Assembly: GCA_032622095.1 (NCBI GenBank) | Contig: CP136069.1 | Coordinates: forward strand, 66,671,319 to 66,735,318 | Length of the DNA stretch: 64,000 nucleotides | Direction: 5' to 3' | Origin: Siphonodentalium dalli | Taxonomy: Eukaryota; Mollusca; Scaphopoda; Gadilida; Siphonodentaliidae | Part shown: positions 51,465 to 63,599 of the stretch, one piece after another | Layout: every line of letters starts with the position of its first letter | Numbering within the stretch: the first letter of the stretch is position 1 | Notes under the pieces: generated by a model | The model's input: the letters and a program-made list of their open reading frames with translations, nothing else | Told to the model about the DNA's origin: nothing | Database searches by the model: none | Translations under genes and position numbers: made by a program

Positions 51465-54400
51465 AGCTTGAGCTGCATGTAGATCCCCCTCCCCCCTATG
51501 CGGATTTTTGGTGGTTATGATATCTTTGTACAACTATATCAGTCCTTCAATTTGCCGGTTGTTTGCCATCTGGCGATGGGGGCTTTATAGAGTTTTCGGT
51601 CTTTGAATCCAAGATGGCCGCCAACGTTGAATATCTAATCAGGTAAATTGCAATTCGCAATTAATCAGGTGAATTAATCAGAAAAGTTTATGAGGTATGT
51701 GCGATATGCCATTCTATTGATAATTGAGTACTCCTTATTTATTTGTAGGAATAAATTTCATATATTTAAAATGGCCGCCAAAATGGCCACCGGAAGTGGA
51801 AAATGTGACACTTTTTCACTAATATCTTCTATATCAGTTTCTGCTGTTTAGAACTGATTGAGAATTGTGACTTTATTTTGTATTGTTTATATTAACTGAT
51901 CATTGGGTCCTAGGCCCTTCCGATCCCTCAAAAATTTGACTTTACAGGAAGCGGTATAAAATTTTCACAAAAAGATCACAATTGGGATTCTAGTCACATT
52001 TCAACAAGGAATGAGCAGAACTGTGCTATGTAAGTGAGACATACCATTACCCGTGAATATTCCAAGTCATTGGAACCAAAATTGTTACTTTGGATAAAAA
52101 TGGCCGCCAAAATGGCCGCCAAAATATGGAAAATTGTAAATATTGTATATATATTGCCCCAGCGTTCACTGCAATCGCTTACAATCTGTGGTTGATGAAG
52201 TAAATTGGCTATTCTGCCTTATATCCATTGAAAACTAACATGTCTGATTCACCTTGGTTAAGTTTTAGTATTGTAACCACTGACATTACCAGAAATATTG
52301 GATTTTACTCTCACACACTTGACATAAATATCGGCAAAAATTAACTTTTCATGTTTTGATCATTTTTATTAAAAGTAAACTGTAACTAACTTTGATATGA
52401 ACGGTGTTTATCGATTTGGTCTAATGTAAATGTGTCACACTAAGGTCATTATAGAGCAAATTACTCAAGATGACTTCCAAAATGGCAACCAACTTGGGTA
52501 AAAAGTTCATTGTTCACATATATCCGGAACATTATTGTGTGCTGTTCCGAAAAGTTAGCAAATCGTAACTTACTTGGTTATTATGCATGTTAGGTAATCA
52601 ACTGACAACTAAATATTATTGGCTGTCCCGGTTCCTTGTGGGGCATGACAAATTCATTTTAAAGTTGCTTATGGAATTTTGCCGAAAACCTCTTTTGGGA
52701 TTCTGGCCACTTTGAATCCTTGAAACGGAACTAAGATGAACCATAATCTGTGGTGACTATTCTGGCTATTTTGACTCATTAGGATAAAATTGATTACCTC
52801 AATACAAGAGGGAGGTCAATATGGTAGCCCGTGAGTTACTGCATGGTCATAGGTGAGGTGAATAGGTATACATGGAGTTATTTTATGATCATGAATGATG
52901 TGAACAGATATACAAGGAATGTATATATGATCGTGAGTGAGATGTCCATTGTGAGATGTATATGTATACAAGTAGTGGCCGTATGGTAATGTGTGAGCTG
53001 AATATGTTTACATGGAGTGACTGTATGGTTGTATGGTTATGTGTGGATGTACGGGTAACACGATGTGGCTGTACGGACAATGATATTGTGTGCGGATATA
53101 ACGGGAGTAGCTACAATGTCATATATGTGTTGTGCATGGATATATGGAGTGCCTATGGTCATGGGTGGGATGTATAGGTGTATATTTGGTGGCTGTATTG
53201 CCACATGTGGGTGACCATGTATACATCTGGTGTCTATGTGATCATGGGTGGGGTATATGGATAAATAGGGAGTGGTTGGATGAATATGTATAATGTGTAT
53301 AGGTGTACATGGACTGACAGCACGGTCATGAATATACATGCCTGAGTATATCTGGGTGGTCGTTGGCGAGCATGTAGGTATATAGGGAGTGCCGTGGTGG
53401 TAATGGGTTGGATGTATATTTATATATGTCGTGGATGTATATTGTCATCGGTGGATGTATAGGTATACAGGGAGTAACTGTATGGTCATGGATGGTGTGT
53501 ATGAGTACACGGCGAGTGACTGAATTGTCATGTGTGAGGTGTATATAAAAGTCTGGAATGTATAATTGATCATGTGTGAGAAGTATTGGTACACCTGGAA
53601 GGACTTTATTGTCATTGGTGATGTGTATATGTACACTCTATGTGACTCCATGGGCACGTTTGTGTTGCATATGTATATATCGAGTGGCTATATGACCATG
53701 GGTATGGTGAATAGGTATACAGGGAGTGACTGTGTCGCAATTAATGAAATGAAAGGTGTACAAGAAGTGACCGTGTGATCACCAATGTGGTGAATATGTA
53801 TACACGGAGTGAAATGGGTCAGGTGTAGGAGTATACCTGGTGTGCATGTATGGTGACTCATTGTCATATGTTATGTGTACGGGTATACGCCAAGTGGTTG
53901 TATGGTCATTGGGCGAGGGGTATATATGTATAGTACGTGTGACCATATGACCATTGTTGAGGTGCACATGTATACATGGAGTCACTCTATGGTTATGCGT
54001 GGGGTGTATATATGCTTATCTTGAGTGGCTATTTCGCAATTGGCGTGGCGAGTAGATATGCAGGGATTGACCGTATGACCAATGGTGATGTGAATATGTG
54101 TACCTGTAGTGACTGTATGATCATGAATGTGGTGAATACAGGGAGTGGCTATATGGTCATGGGTCAGGTGTAACAGTTTACATGGTGTACATGTATGTTG
54201 ACCCATGACTGTGTGGGGTGTATGGGTATACGCAAGTGGGGTTATATGACCATTGGTGACGTGCATATGTATACATGCATGGGGCGATGCAATGGTCATG
54301 GGTGGGGTGTATATGTATACCTTGAGTGGCTATTTGGCCATGGGTGTGGAACATAGGTACACATGGATTGACTTTATGGCCAATGGTGAGGTCAATAGGT

Positions 54401-56525
54401 ATACAATGATTGACTGTGTGATCATGAATGTGATGAATATGTATACATATAGTGACGATACGGTCATTGGTCAGTTGTAGGAGGTATACCTGGTGTGCAT
54501 GCATTAAATTGTTATTGACAGATTACGGTCATGTGTGGTGTGCAGGGATATACACAAGTATGGCTGTGTGGTTATGGGTGAGGTGTATGTTTATAAAGCG
54601 AGCGACCATATTGTTAAAGGTGTGTTGTTTATTTGTATTTGGAGTGACTGTGTGGCCCTGGTGGGTTGTACGTGTGTACCTTGTGTGGCTATCGCTTTCC
54701 ACAATAACTCAATGATATGTTACTTGATATAGAGATCACACCAGATAGTCCTCCTTGGTGGCGTGTATGCACAATGGAGGAAATGTTAAACGATTTTCCT
54801 GACAATAGTTGATAAATGTTTATGCTAATGGGCAAGAGTAGCCACATATTATGGTCGGATGGTCCCTCTCAGTTCCGTTTCAAAGTTCTGCCCATTTATT
54901 TTCAAAAACTTGGCCAGAATCCTAAAAGACGTTTTCGGCACAATTGTACACTGCACATTTTAAAATTAAATGATCGTGCCTCATAATGTACAGTGCCAAC
55001 CAGAATATAAAATGTAGTTATCAGTCGATTAACTAACGTGTATAATAACAAAGTTAGTCACATTTTGCTACCTTTTCGGAACAGCAGATAATTATGTTCC
55101 GGATATATGTGAAAATCAACTTTTTACCCAATTTAGTTGCCATTTTGGAAGCCACATTGAGTACTTTGGTCATTAAACACCTTATTGTGACACATTTAAG
55201 ATAGATAAAAACAATAAACACCTCTCATGCCAAAGATAGTTACAGTTTATTTGCAAAAAATGGTTCAAACATGAGAAGAGATTTTTTGCCGATATTTATG
55301 TCACGTTTGTGAGAGTGAAATCTAATATTTCTGGTAATGTCTTTGTTACAATAGTTAGTAACAATGTTAGTATTCAATGTATAGAAGGCAGAATAGCCAA
55401 TTTCATTCATCAACCACAAATTGTAAGCGATTCCAGGACACACTGGGGCAATATCTACCATTTTCCATAATTTGGCGGCCATTTTGGTGGCCATTTTGAT
55501 CCAAAGTAACAACTTTTGTTCCTATGAATTGGAGTATCCATGTATAATGGTATTCCTCGTTTAAATTCCACAGTTGTGCTCATTCTTTGTTGAAATTTGA
55601 ACAGAAACCCAATTGTGAAGTTTTGGTGAAATTTTATACCGCATTCTGTAAAATCAAACTTTTGAGGGAACGGAGGGGGCTAGGACCCCAATAATTGCTT
55701 TTTTCATTACCCCAATGATTAGTTAATATAAAACTATAAAAAATAAGGTCACAATCCTCAACCAGTTCCAAACAGCAGAAACTGATCAAGAAGATATGAG
55801 TGAAAAATAGTCATAATTTCTACTTCCGGTGGCCATTATGGCGGCCATTTTGAATATATGAAATTTATTAATACCTCTCAATAAGGACTACCCAACTATC
55901 AATAGAATAACATATCGCACGACTTAATATCTCATAAACTGCCCGAGTGATTGCGAATTAAAATTTATCAAGTCAGATATTCAATTTTGGCGGCCATCTT
56001 GGATTCAATGGCCTCGAAACATGTGAACATTGACTACCTATATGCACCCATGTGCTCGTGGAATGTTATAGAAAACTGCCCTGGTCTATGTTCTCGTTGA
56101 AAATAATGAAAACATCGGTATTGTTCATAGTTTAATCACGTTATGCATGCGTAAGTTCACACACTGTACTTTTTCAGATATATCTTCAAAATAAACGAAA
56201 AATCATATCATCGGTGTCACTTTAAGAAAAATATCGAGTCAGGTGCCCATGTGACGCTATCTACGCAGACACTTGTTATATTCAGTTCGAATGAAACTGA
56301 GTTTGAGAAGATACATACAGTTTTAGTAGTAATTTTGAGATAAATATTTCCCCTACCCCCAATAAGGATTTTATCGCAAAAAATCACAGTAGTTTTATAA
56401 AAATCGCTATAAAATGAAAAAGCCCCCACGCCCGAGTGGCAAACAAGCAGAAAAATGTGTGAAATACATCCCTATATCGGAAAAACATAGTCGGCTAAAA
56501 TCCGCACAGGGGGGAGGGTGGCCAT
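51465..56525. mobile_element. 5-kb giant inverted repeat with a minisatellite core
   Basis: Arms of roughly 1.3 kb (about 51465-52800 and 54780-56525) match inverted: CCCCTCCCCCCTATGCGGAT, GAATCCAAGATGGCCGCCAA, AAATGGCCGCCAAAATGGCC. The arms differ by scattered changes. The core is the 52.8-54.72 kb minisatellite. No coding frames are conserved between the arms. Confidence 0.85.
52830..54720. repeat. Roughly 48-54-bp diverged minisatellite, about 37 units
   Basis: Units combine a GTGACTGTATGGTCATG-like part, GGTGAGGTGTATATGTATAC and ATGGAGTG. Units are strongly diverged, so frames are open on both strands only by composition. Confidence 0.88.
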
Positions 56526-56789
56526 ATGGTAGCTCAAGGTCTAATCTTTAACGTGCGCACATTGTTGCACACGGGACAGCCATTAGCGTCGGCTCCCGAT
56601 CCGACGGTGTGCCAAGCGTAGTGTCATCCCTGGTCATGACATTACGAGAGGAGCAGAGGTACATGTACGAAGTTAGTCCAGTACGCATTTTTTCAAATTT
56701 TGTCTGAGACTCTTTGGCTTCTGGAATCTTTCTCAGATCACTGATCGTGGCATCGATGATTGATTTGTGATGCCCATGGTACTGGGAAT

Positions 56790-57005
56790 GCAGATGGCGA
56801 CACAAAGTCCGACCGATATTTTGTCGGATTTGAACCCTCGACGGTGTCGAAGCATTCTGAACTCCTCGACCTGTGACCTCTGAAACGGTGACGGAATCTG
56901 ACGAGGTTTGCCGAATGCGTGTCGAAGGTGTAGCTCAGAGGTCGACAGATCGGCCCACAAACCAACTGAGCTATTAAGCATGAGGGGACCCAATTGCAGC
57001 AGCAC
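56790..57005 (-). mobile_element. tRNA-derived SINE-like or degenerate tRNA with A and B boxes
   Basis: On the minus strand TAGCTCAGTTGG (56973-56962) is a box A consensus and GGTTCAAATCC (56836-56826) a box B. They lie about 125 bp apart, too far for a normal tRNA. The interval contains a repeated TTCGACACG/TTCGACACC word that may explain the extra length. No acceptor stem or terminal tail is clear. Confidence 0.55.
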
Positions 57006-57009
57006 ACTC

Positions 57010-57565
57010 TAACTTCTGTCTAACCATGGGCCGATGAGCTGCCTTCTTGATAGTCCAAGTCTGCTCGTATTCAAACCAGCTAAGATATTGGGACAGCGAT
57101 ATGCTATTTTAGTACGAGTAGGTATACGTCCCGTTATCGTCACGGTTTGTATGACATGATTTACGAGTTAGTGACAAGCTCACATAAAACCACAATTAAA
57201 TGTTATCAAATACCACAATTGCGACAATAAACGGGTTTATTCCGTAGAAGACATGATATTTGTTCTGAAAACCATATCAGTTGTAAATTGAAAGCGGTAA
57301 TTTAATGTGAAATAAAGATATTTCCGCGGTGTTTACATATATATATATATAAGTATGCGAACTCAATTGACCTCACGCAGTGACATCGGCATATATTCCG
57401 GTGAAAATATCCCAGCCCCTGCAGCAATCGAAAGATAAACATAAACAACTGAAAACCACGTGGTAGTAAATTTAATTAAATTCTATCACTTCTACCCGGT
57501 AATTTGTTAATTAAAATTGCATAATTATATCTCTCGAGACGTTCCGTATAAATAATATTGGACCA
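57010..57565. other. AT-rich sequence, no gene seen
   Basis: Contains TACATATATATATATATAAG near 57335 and otherwise unremarkable sequence. Confidence 0.5.
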
Positions 57566-57569
57566 CTTA

Positions 57570-58458
57570 GGGGAGACCCGGGCAAAGCGGGTCGCCCGGG
57601 CAAAGCCGATCACCTTTATTATTTCAATACTATCAAATTATTCCTTGTCTATTCGTATTTTAGAATAAAGTCATTTCGTGTTGGGTTAGTTTTTATACTT
57701 TTCCACAGAGAACAAGGTATAGTAAAATTTTGTAGCCCAGTAAAATATTTTCGTCGAAATTTTACGATTTTACCAAATTTATAATTATTGTGCGTTTGTG
57801 CATATTTATTGCGCTGGTCGATGATCACATACCCATCTACCCGAATAAATGTTGTCGGTGTCTTAGGCAATACATGTGTGGAATAAGATAATATGTCAAT
57901 TTGCTAAATTCGATAGGACACCCGCGTAAAAAAAAAATGCTCCGGACTGTAAAAAGATGTGTTGTTGGCAAAGCGGATCGGGCAAAGCGGATCATTCATA
58001 ATATGACTAACTTCTGGTACACATGCGTAGATTAAGTGAATTTGGACAATTTTATTAGGATGGGTCGACAAAACTCGTGCCTTGTCGGAGCATGTCCATA
58101 ATTGAAAAATTTGAACGTTTGAAAAAAACGCGATTTTAATTATTTGCAATAAATATGTATAATTGTCATAAATAAAACTGAAAAGTATACGATTAGTTGA
58201 GTAGCATTGCATTTTCAGAAGGATTCGTTTGCTGATCCGCTTTGCCCGGTGTGGTGATCCGTTTTGCCCGACGGCCGGGCAAAGCGGATCAAAATTAAAA
58301 ATCACCATAGCAACCAAACCAATATAGATGCATCTGAATGCACCCTACGTCAAATGTTATGCCATCATGGTTAGAAACTGACAGTGCTAATATTTCTGAT
58401 TGCCGGTTGCATTGTGTACAAGAAAACCTTACGTTATCCGCTTTGCCCGGGTCTCCCC
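57570..58458. mobile_element. 889-bp element with iterated GGGCAAAGCGG TIRs
   Basis: TA on both sides (57568-57569, 58459-58460). Ends GGGGAGACCCGGGCAAAGCG / CGCTTTGCCCGGGTCTCCCC. Further CGGGCAAAGCGGATC words occur inside near 57970 and 58215-58290 in both orientations. An open minus-strand frame at 57904-58317 has no recognisable domain. Confidence 0.87.
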
Positions 58459-58534
58459 TATACAGTTAAAATAAATGCATAAACGATGGGATGTTGGAAT
58501 AAAATAACAGCGCACGTTGTCGGCGATCTGTTGT

Positions 58535-58605
58535 GTATTGGTGTATCAGACGATTGGGACCTTGGACGATTAGGACCTTGGACGATTGGGACTTTTAGTG
58601 GCTAA
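58535..58605. repeat. Short GACGATTGGGACCTTG triplet repeat
   Basis: Three near-copies of GACGATTGGGACCTTG with small changes. Function unknown. Confidence 0.8.
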
Positions 58606-58848
58606 TTAGGAGGTGTGCATGAGGGGATTATGAGAATGTTTGTTTAACGAAACTGGGTTGTACTTTATAGATTTTTATTTGATGTAACAATAAATAGGCC
58701 TACACATGTAATATAATATAACTTATGAACACAAAAAATGTATCAACGATAATATGTTTATTCAAGTTTAATGAACGAAATTTAAAAACGGAATGGAGAA
58801 CAAAGGCTAATATGAATATGAACGAAGATTAAAAACAAAATTTAATAA

Positions 58849-59039
58849 GTTTAACAAACGAACACATGCATGATTAATTTGGGGCTGCTGCTGTTGGCTG
58901 TCTGCATGGTGCTCATGGTCTCTTCTTTCTTCCGTACACGTCTGAGCACTTCTTCAAAAAGCTGACAGTCGTTGAGACGTATCATCGGCTTGCAGAATGA
59001 AGGTAACCCACACTCAAGAGTTAAAGGGGTACTGTACAC
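58849..59039 (-). pseudogene. 64-codon ORF interrupted by a TTAA element
   Basis: Across the 59025-59656 insertion the minus-strand frame would run from an ATG near 59685 (MPTELGI) through LTLECGLPSFCKPMIRLNDC and FEEVLRRVRKKEE to a stop at about 58851. The charged FEEVLRRVRKKEE stretch looks protein-like, but no family is recognised. If this was a gene or exon, the insertion has broken it. Confidence 0.25.
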
Positions 59040-59656
59040 AAAGATAGGCGATTTTTTTATTTACTCCCATTGAAATAACTTTCAAGTTAGATTGTGTTCG
59101 TGTTATATGAGTTTCGTATAAATCTAATTTAGCGAAGAAAATATTGATCTTGGAAACAAAAATATTACGATTTCAAACTACGCGCCATGTTTTTGACCTT
59201 CACCGGAGAAGACGCGGTCGCAGGAAGAACCGGAAGTTCATTGCTCACAGCTTCGATTGATGCATTCAATCTCTTCCATCGAACAATCTCACTCCTTGAC
59301 GCTTTATGACTCTTTGTTTCTTTCTCATTTTTTCCGAATCGGTTATAACGGGCCTTCTTTTGCAGGTAACATATTTTGTTTGCAACTCAATAATGTTCGC
59401 GAACGGCCGTCGATAAAAGACACGCAACATATGCGATTTCAAGAACGGTAACTCGTAATGGCATAATTCTCCATTTTATGACTCCAGCCATAAATGAATT
59501 TATATTAAATAATTCAATTTAACTTTTACGATAGCCTGTTAACCGGAACGTTTTCAGTAGACATCGTCGACTCAAATTAGTTATTTTATAATATAATATT
59601 CATATTAGATCGCTATTGTCACCGGGAATTTATTGAAATTGGGGTACAGTACCCCT
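59025..59656. mobile_element. 632-bp TTAA element (piggyBac-like)
   Basis: TTAA at 59021-59024 and 59657-59660; perfect TIRs AGGGGTACTGTAC / GTACAGTACCCCT. The interior has no transposase-sized frame. It interrupts a minus-strand ORF. Confidence 0.92.
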
Positions 59657-59958
59657 TTAATATACCCAGTTCCGTCGGCATCGTTCAAGGGCTGTTTGTA
59701 TGTTCACCTCCAGTGAGATGAATCCCGATCACTAAGTGTTGTGATGACACATGCATGCACTGTGATAATGAACCATTTGCATCAAATGTTTGTTTTAAAA
59801 GTACCCCTTTTAATTAGTCTTCTCTTACCTTAAGTGCCGTTCATTTGTCAAAACATCGTGTCATTCTTTACTCAAGCCCATGCATGCATTGCCATAATTA
59901 ATGAATAAACACATGTTTTGTTGGTCAAAATATTTAATAATATATCATCAAAGAACAT

Positions 59959-60349
59959 CAGGGGCGCCGGAAAAGGGGGGCAGAGGGGCAGCTGACCCCC
60001 CCCCTGCCCTTGACCAGGGGGGGGGGGCGAGCGGGGGCAGGACTTGCCCCTTTTCTGGAGACAGAAAATTCTTTTTGTGTGTTTAATCTCGTGTTTTTTA
60101 TAGCAAATGTGACTTTTTGGGTCCCAAATACCACCAATTTCACAAGGAATATTAATTTTTTTGTCAATCTTTATCACAAAACGGCCCATAAAAACCGACA
60201 AATACCATTAAAATAGGGATTTTTGCCACAATGAATTTATGGTTATTTTTCCCGAGTTTGCGGAGAAAAATGCCCTTTTTTTGCGGAAAAGTGCCCCTTT
60301 TGTAGGCTCTGCCCGCCCCCATGCCCTTGGATGCTTCCCGGCGCCCCTG
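59959..60349. mobile_element. 391-bp hAT-like MITE with an 8-bp target duplication
   Basis: AAGAACAT at 59951-59958 and 60350-60357; ends CAGGGGCGCCGG / CCGGCGCCCCTG. Eight-base duplications and CAGGGGCG-type ends are hallmarks of hAT elements. Poly-C/G tracts and GCCCCTTTT words lie subterminally. Confidence 0.95.
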
Positions 60350-60751
60350 AAGAACATAATCACTATTAACAATTTCTGGACAACCCGCCCTTATCCCCCC
60401 CCCCCCCCCCCCACGAAGTATACGCTTAAAAATGTTGCATCAATGGGCATGGTTTCTGTGATTACTAATATATACAATTATAACATGAACAGAATCCTTT
60501 ATTTTGACTCCGTCTATCAAATTTGGAAAAATTGGGTCCACAAAGGCCTTAAAATATTTAGTTGGAATTAAAAGTCGAATGACACAATGCGGATCAATCG
60601 GGAAACCTCGGTACATTCCGTCGATTCCTCGAGAATGTAGTCTGAAATAGGTAAGCCGATTCGACGAGGGTGACGATTGAATGCGGATCAATTGCGCAAT
60701 TGCGATTAAATGCGGAAGTGTTATTCGGTGTAAATATAATTATAGGCCGCG

Positions 60752-60857
60752 ATGGAGCGACGTAAAAAACTTTTGTTTTTGCCTCACACCTACCTCTCTT
60801 TGGCGTTGTTGACTATCGCTATGTTCGGCTGTCATGTCTACGGGTCTAACAATCAAG
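60752..60857 (+). CDS. First coding exon of a putative secreted or membrane protein
   Basis: The ATG sits in a good context (GCCGCGATGG). It encodes MERRKKLLFLPHTYLSLALL, then TIAMFGCHVYGSNNQ, and stops at CAAG|GTACAA, a plausible donor (phase 1). A basic N-region, a hydrophobic core of about 15 residues and small residues near the end (V-Y-G) make a signal peptide. I cannot tell the mature protein. A weak 28-nt candidate next exon (60992-61031 area) lies nearby; the rest may be beyond the window. Could be a chance ORF. Confidence 0.45.
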
Positions 60858-60978
60858 GTACAATTTTAATTAACCATCATGCCATTCATGGGACCATATT
60901 TTTTTTATTAATCCTCATTGGAGGATATATTAATTAACCCTTTTACCTGCTAGTGCGGGGTCTAGGTGCACTACTCAC

Positions 60979-61023
60979 AGTCCAAGAGCAATATGATTCA
61001 GGTTGTCACACCTGGATTTCAGA
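60979..61023 (-). CDS. Weak candidate 45-nt internal exon
   Basis: A strong acceptor (CGTTTTTTTTCACCTGTAG) and a consensus donor (GTGAGT) frame 45 nt open in one phase (LKSRCDNLNHIALG). No partner exon or protein family is recognised, and the overlapping plus strand also has AG/GT signals. Listed only because the splice sites are good. Confidence 0.15.
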
Positions 61024-61204
61024 CTACAGGTGAAAAAAAACGTTGGTATCCGTGATACATTTATCATATATTTCATTTGTTTTGTAATTGTATCGATATT
61101 CTCCATCATATCACATATATATTCTGGTAATGTGTGGGCGATTGTTCCAATTACAAGTGCGATTTTCAGGTAGGTATGTGTGATATACATGTATATAAGA
61201 TAAG

Positions 61205-62030
61205 ATAAGATGTTTTATTATGTAAACGTGATACATGAGTGTGGATGTCCTTTTCAAAGGTGTGTATACACTCATATACACCACCTATAAAATTTGGGAC
61301 CTCCTATTTACCGAGAACAACCGAGAACAAGTCTAAAATTAATAACTAAGTCTTAATAATGTTCAATTATAGTGTACATATCAATCTTAAGTGAATATTA
61401 TACCATATTTGACATTTTAAATGACATATATGTAGTTATTATGGGTATATATACCCAGAAGATGAAACATGCTTGTTCTCGGTTGGCGGTAACACAAAGG
61501 CATAAGCCGTGCCTCTAGAGGTGTTAATTAACTAAGTACTAGCTGCATGAGGTCTGATTGGTGATCAAATTTCATTGAGTTGAATTATATTTGGTGCAGA
61601 TAATTGTTAATCACGCAAGCAATATACAGAATTGAATCAGAAGATATATGAAATTGCTTACCATTATTATTATTTTCGGAACCAATACCGGTAAATAGGA
61701 GGTCCGTAAAATTTGGAGAGTTATGTTCTAGCGTATCGGAGGCCAAATTCACATTTAATCATGAATTGCGTGCTTAAGCGCAATTGATTGCGCTTATAAG
61801 CGCAATTAAATACCACATATTGTGCTTAAGCACAAATATGGCATTTAGCTTAACTCTTTGAGTGCCAGGTCTCCTGAGGGGAATCGATATTTGTACGCCA
61901 GGTCTCCTGGGGAAAAAGAACATTATTCACACTAACTATATATTTAGTTTAATTACATATTATCAGCATCCCTATATCGAAAGAATTGATGTCTCCTTCC
62001 CGGAACTCTAGTAATTTTTTGTATGATGTT
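61205..62030. other. AT-rich sequence, possible MITE fragments
   Basis: ACCTCCTATTTACCGAGAAC near 61300 and AAATAGGAGGTCCGTAAAA near 61695 are inverted partners (a possible 400-bp element). A GAGTGCCAGGTCTCCTG pair lies at about 61860-61905. No gene. Confidence 0.45.
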
Positions 62031-62035
62031 TTTAG

Positions 62036-62900
62036 CTCACCTGAGACAAAGTCTCCGGTGGAGCTATAGTCATCACTCCTCGTCCGTCGTCCGTACCGTC
62101 CGTCTGTCCGTCTGTCCGTCCGTCTGTCCGTCCGTCAAACTTAAAAAAAAACATCTTCTCCTCTGAAACCATCATACCGTATTGGTTCATATTTGGTGTG
62201 GATGTTCCCTAGGTGACTCTCATTCAGATTTGTTCAAATGAGGTCACTGGGTCAAATAGTTGCGAAGCCAGGGCCATAACTCTATTCCTCCATAGTAATT
62301 CTTACAACGACTTCTTGTTCAGAACCATTGGGCCGATTTAGCTAATATTTGGTATGGAGGGTCCTTGGGTCACTGGTGTTCAGATTTGTTCAAATGAGGT
62401 CACCCGGTCAATTAGTTGAGAAACCAGGGCCATAACTCATAGTAATTCTTACAATGACTTCTTCTAAAAAAATATTTGGCCGATTTAGCTTATATTTGGT
62501 ACATAGATACCTTGGGTGACTGGGGTTCAGATTTGTTTAAATGGGGTCACTGGGTCAAATAGGGGCAGAGCCAGGGACATAACTTTAAAAACAAAAAAAT
62601 TTATTTTTGCATTTTGACCTTTAATTTTTGTTTAGGACACATCACAGCCTCATATTTCTTACCTAGATTTTTCTTAGCATGTTCTTCATCTGTATGGATT
62701 TTGGTATTGTTTATTTAACCCCTTCCACTCTTGTTTTGATATAGAATTCATCCAAGACAGGATTACTCAAACATTTTTCATCTGATAAACACCAAATTTG
62801 GTATATGAATTTTTGACACTTATATACAGATCAAGTTAAAATATGGGTTTGATCCGATATATTTTAACAGAGTTATGGCCCTTTATAATTCAGACCTCTT
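62036..62900. repeat. TTAGCTCACCTGAGAC element with GTCCGTCCGTC tract
   Basis: Begins TTAGCTCACCTGAGACAAAG, then a (GTCCGTCT)n tract and 3-4 units of about 140 bp with GGCCATAACTCT and TTCAGATTTGTTCAAATGAG. Repeats of this kind are common in molluscs (from memory). Non-coding. Confidence 0.8.
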
Positions 62901-63109
62901 TGCTATGCACTATTAATTTTTAAGAGAACACTGAAGCCTGCATTATTGAAAAGGCCAATTTATCATAGTGTGGTCACCCGATATTCTTGCTTCAGACTGC
63001 TTGCTTCAGACCAGTTTGCCATCTGTCATTACATGACATGAAATTAGCTAAACAACTATTCTACCAGTCTACAATGAATAGTCCATTGTTCATTTCTCCA
63101 AGCCTGGAC

Positions 63110-63245
63110 ATAGTGTGTCTGACATTTGCAGAATGAAGTCCCCAGATGGTGAATTTAGTGTTGCTACCCCATACAGCAGGCTAGCATCACCAAATACACC
63201 CTCAATTACCTTATTCTGCTTAGGCCTCATCTTCTGGGACAATTT
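63110..63245. mobile_element. GAGGTCCCC MITE module
   Basis: GTGTCTGACATTTGCAGAAT + GAAGTCCCC and inverted partner ending TTATTCTGCTTAGGCCTCAT; same family as 940-1340. Confidence 0.75.
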
Positions 63246-63599
63246 TTTTTAAACATTTGAAAAAAAGTGACACCATTATATATAACATCTGCAGAGTTAT
63301 TAAACTTTACTCTTTAATGAAATTATGGAAACATTCCACCCTCCCCCACCCACCCCCTCCCACATGGCCCAGGCTCAACCCTGCCATCAACCAACATCCC
63401 TTCCAAGCCATATCACCTCTCAATTTAATACCTCTTCTCACCACAGAGGCATATATATCTGTAAAGGTACAGGTCATTAATTATATAAACTGGCCAGATG
63501 ACATGTATTATTTTAATCTAAACATATCTGTAGCAATTTAACAACAAACTGGTGCTTCCATTCAATGTTAGGTGATGACTGACATTCAATGATACTGTG

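Noticed and set aside
52889-54504. Several His/Thr-rich frames on the minus strand
   Set aside because: They come from a TATAC/GTG minisatellite; unit lengths vary and break any shared frame.
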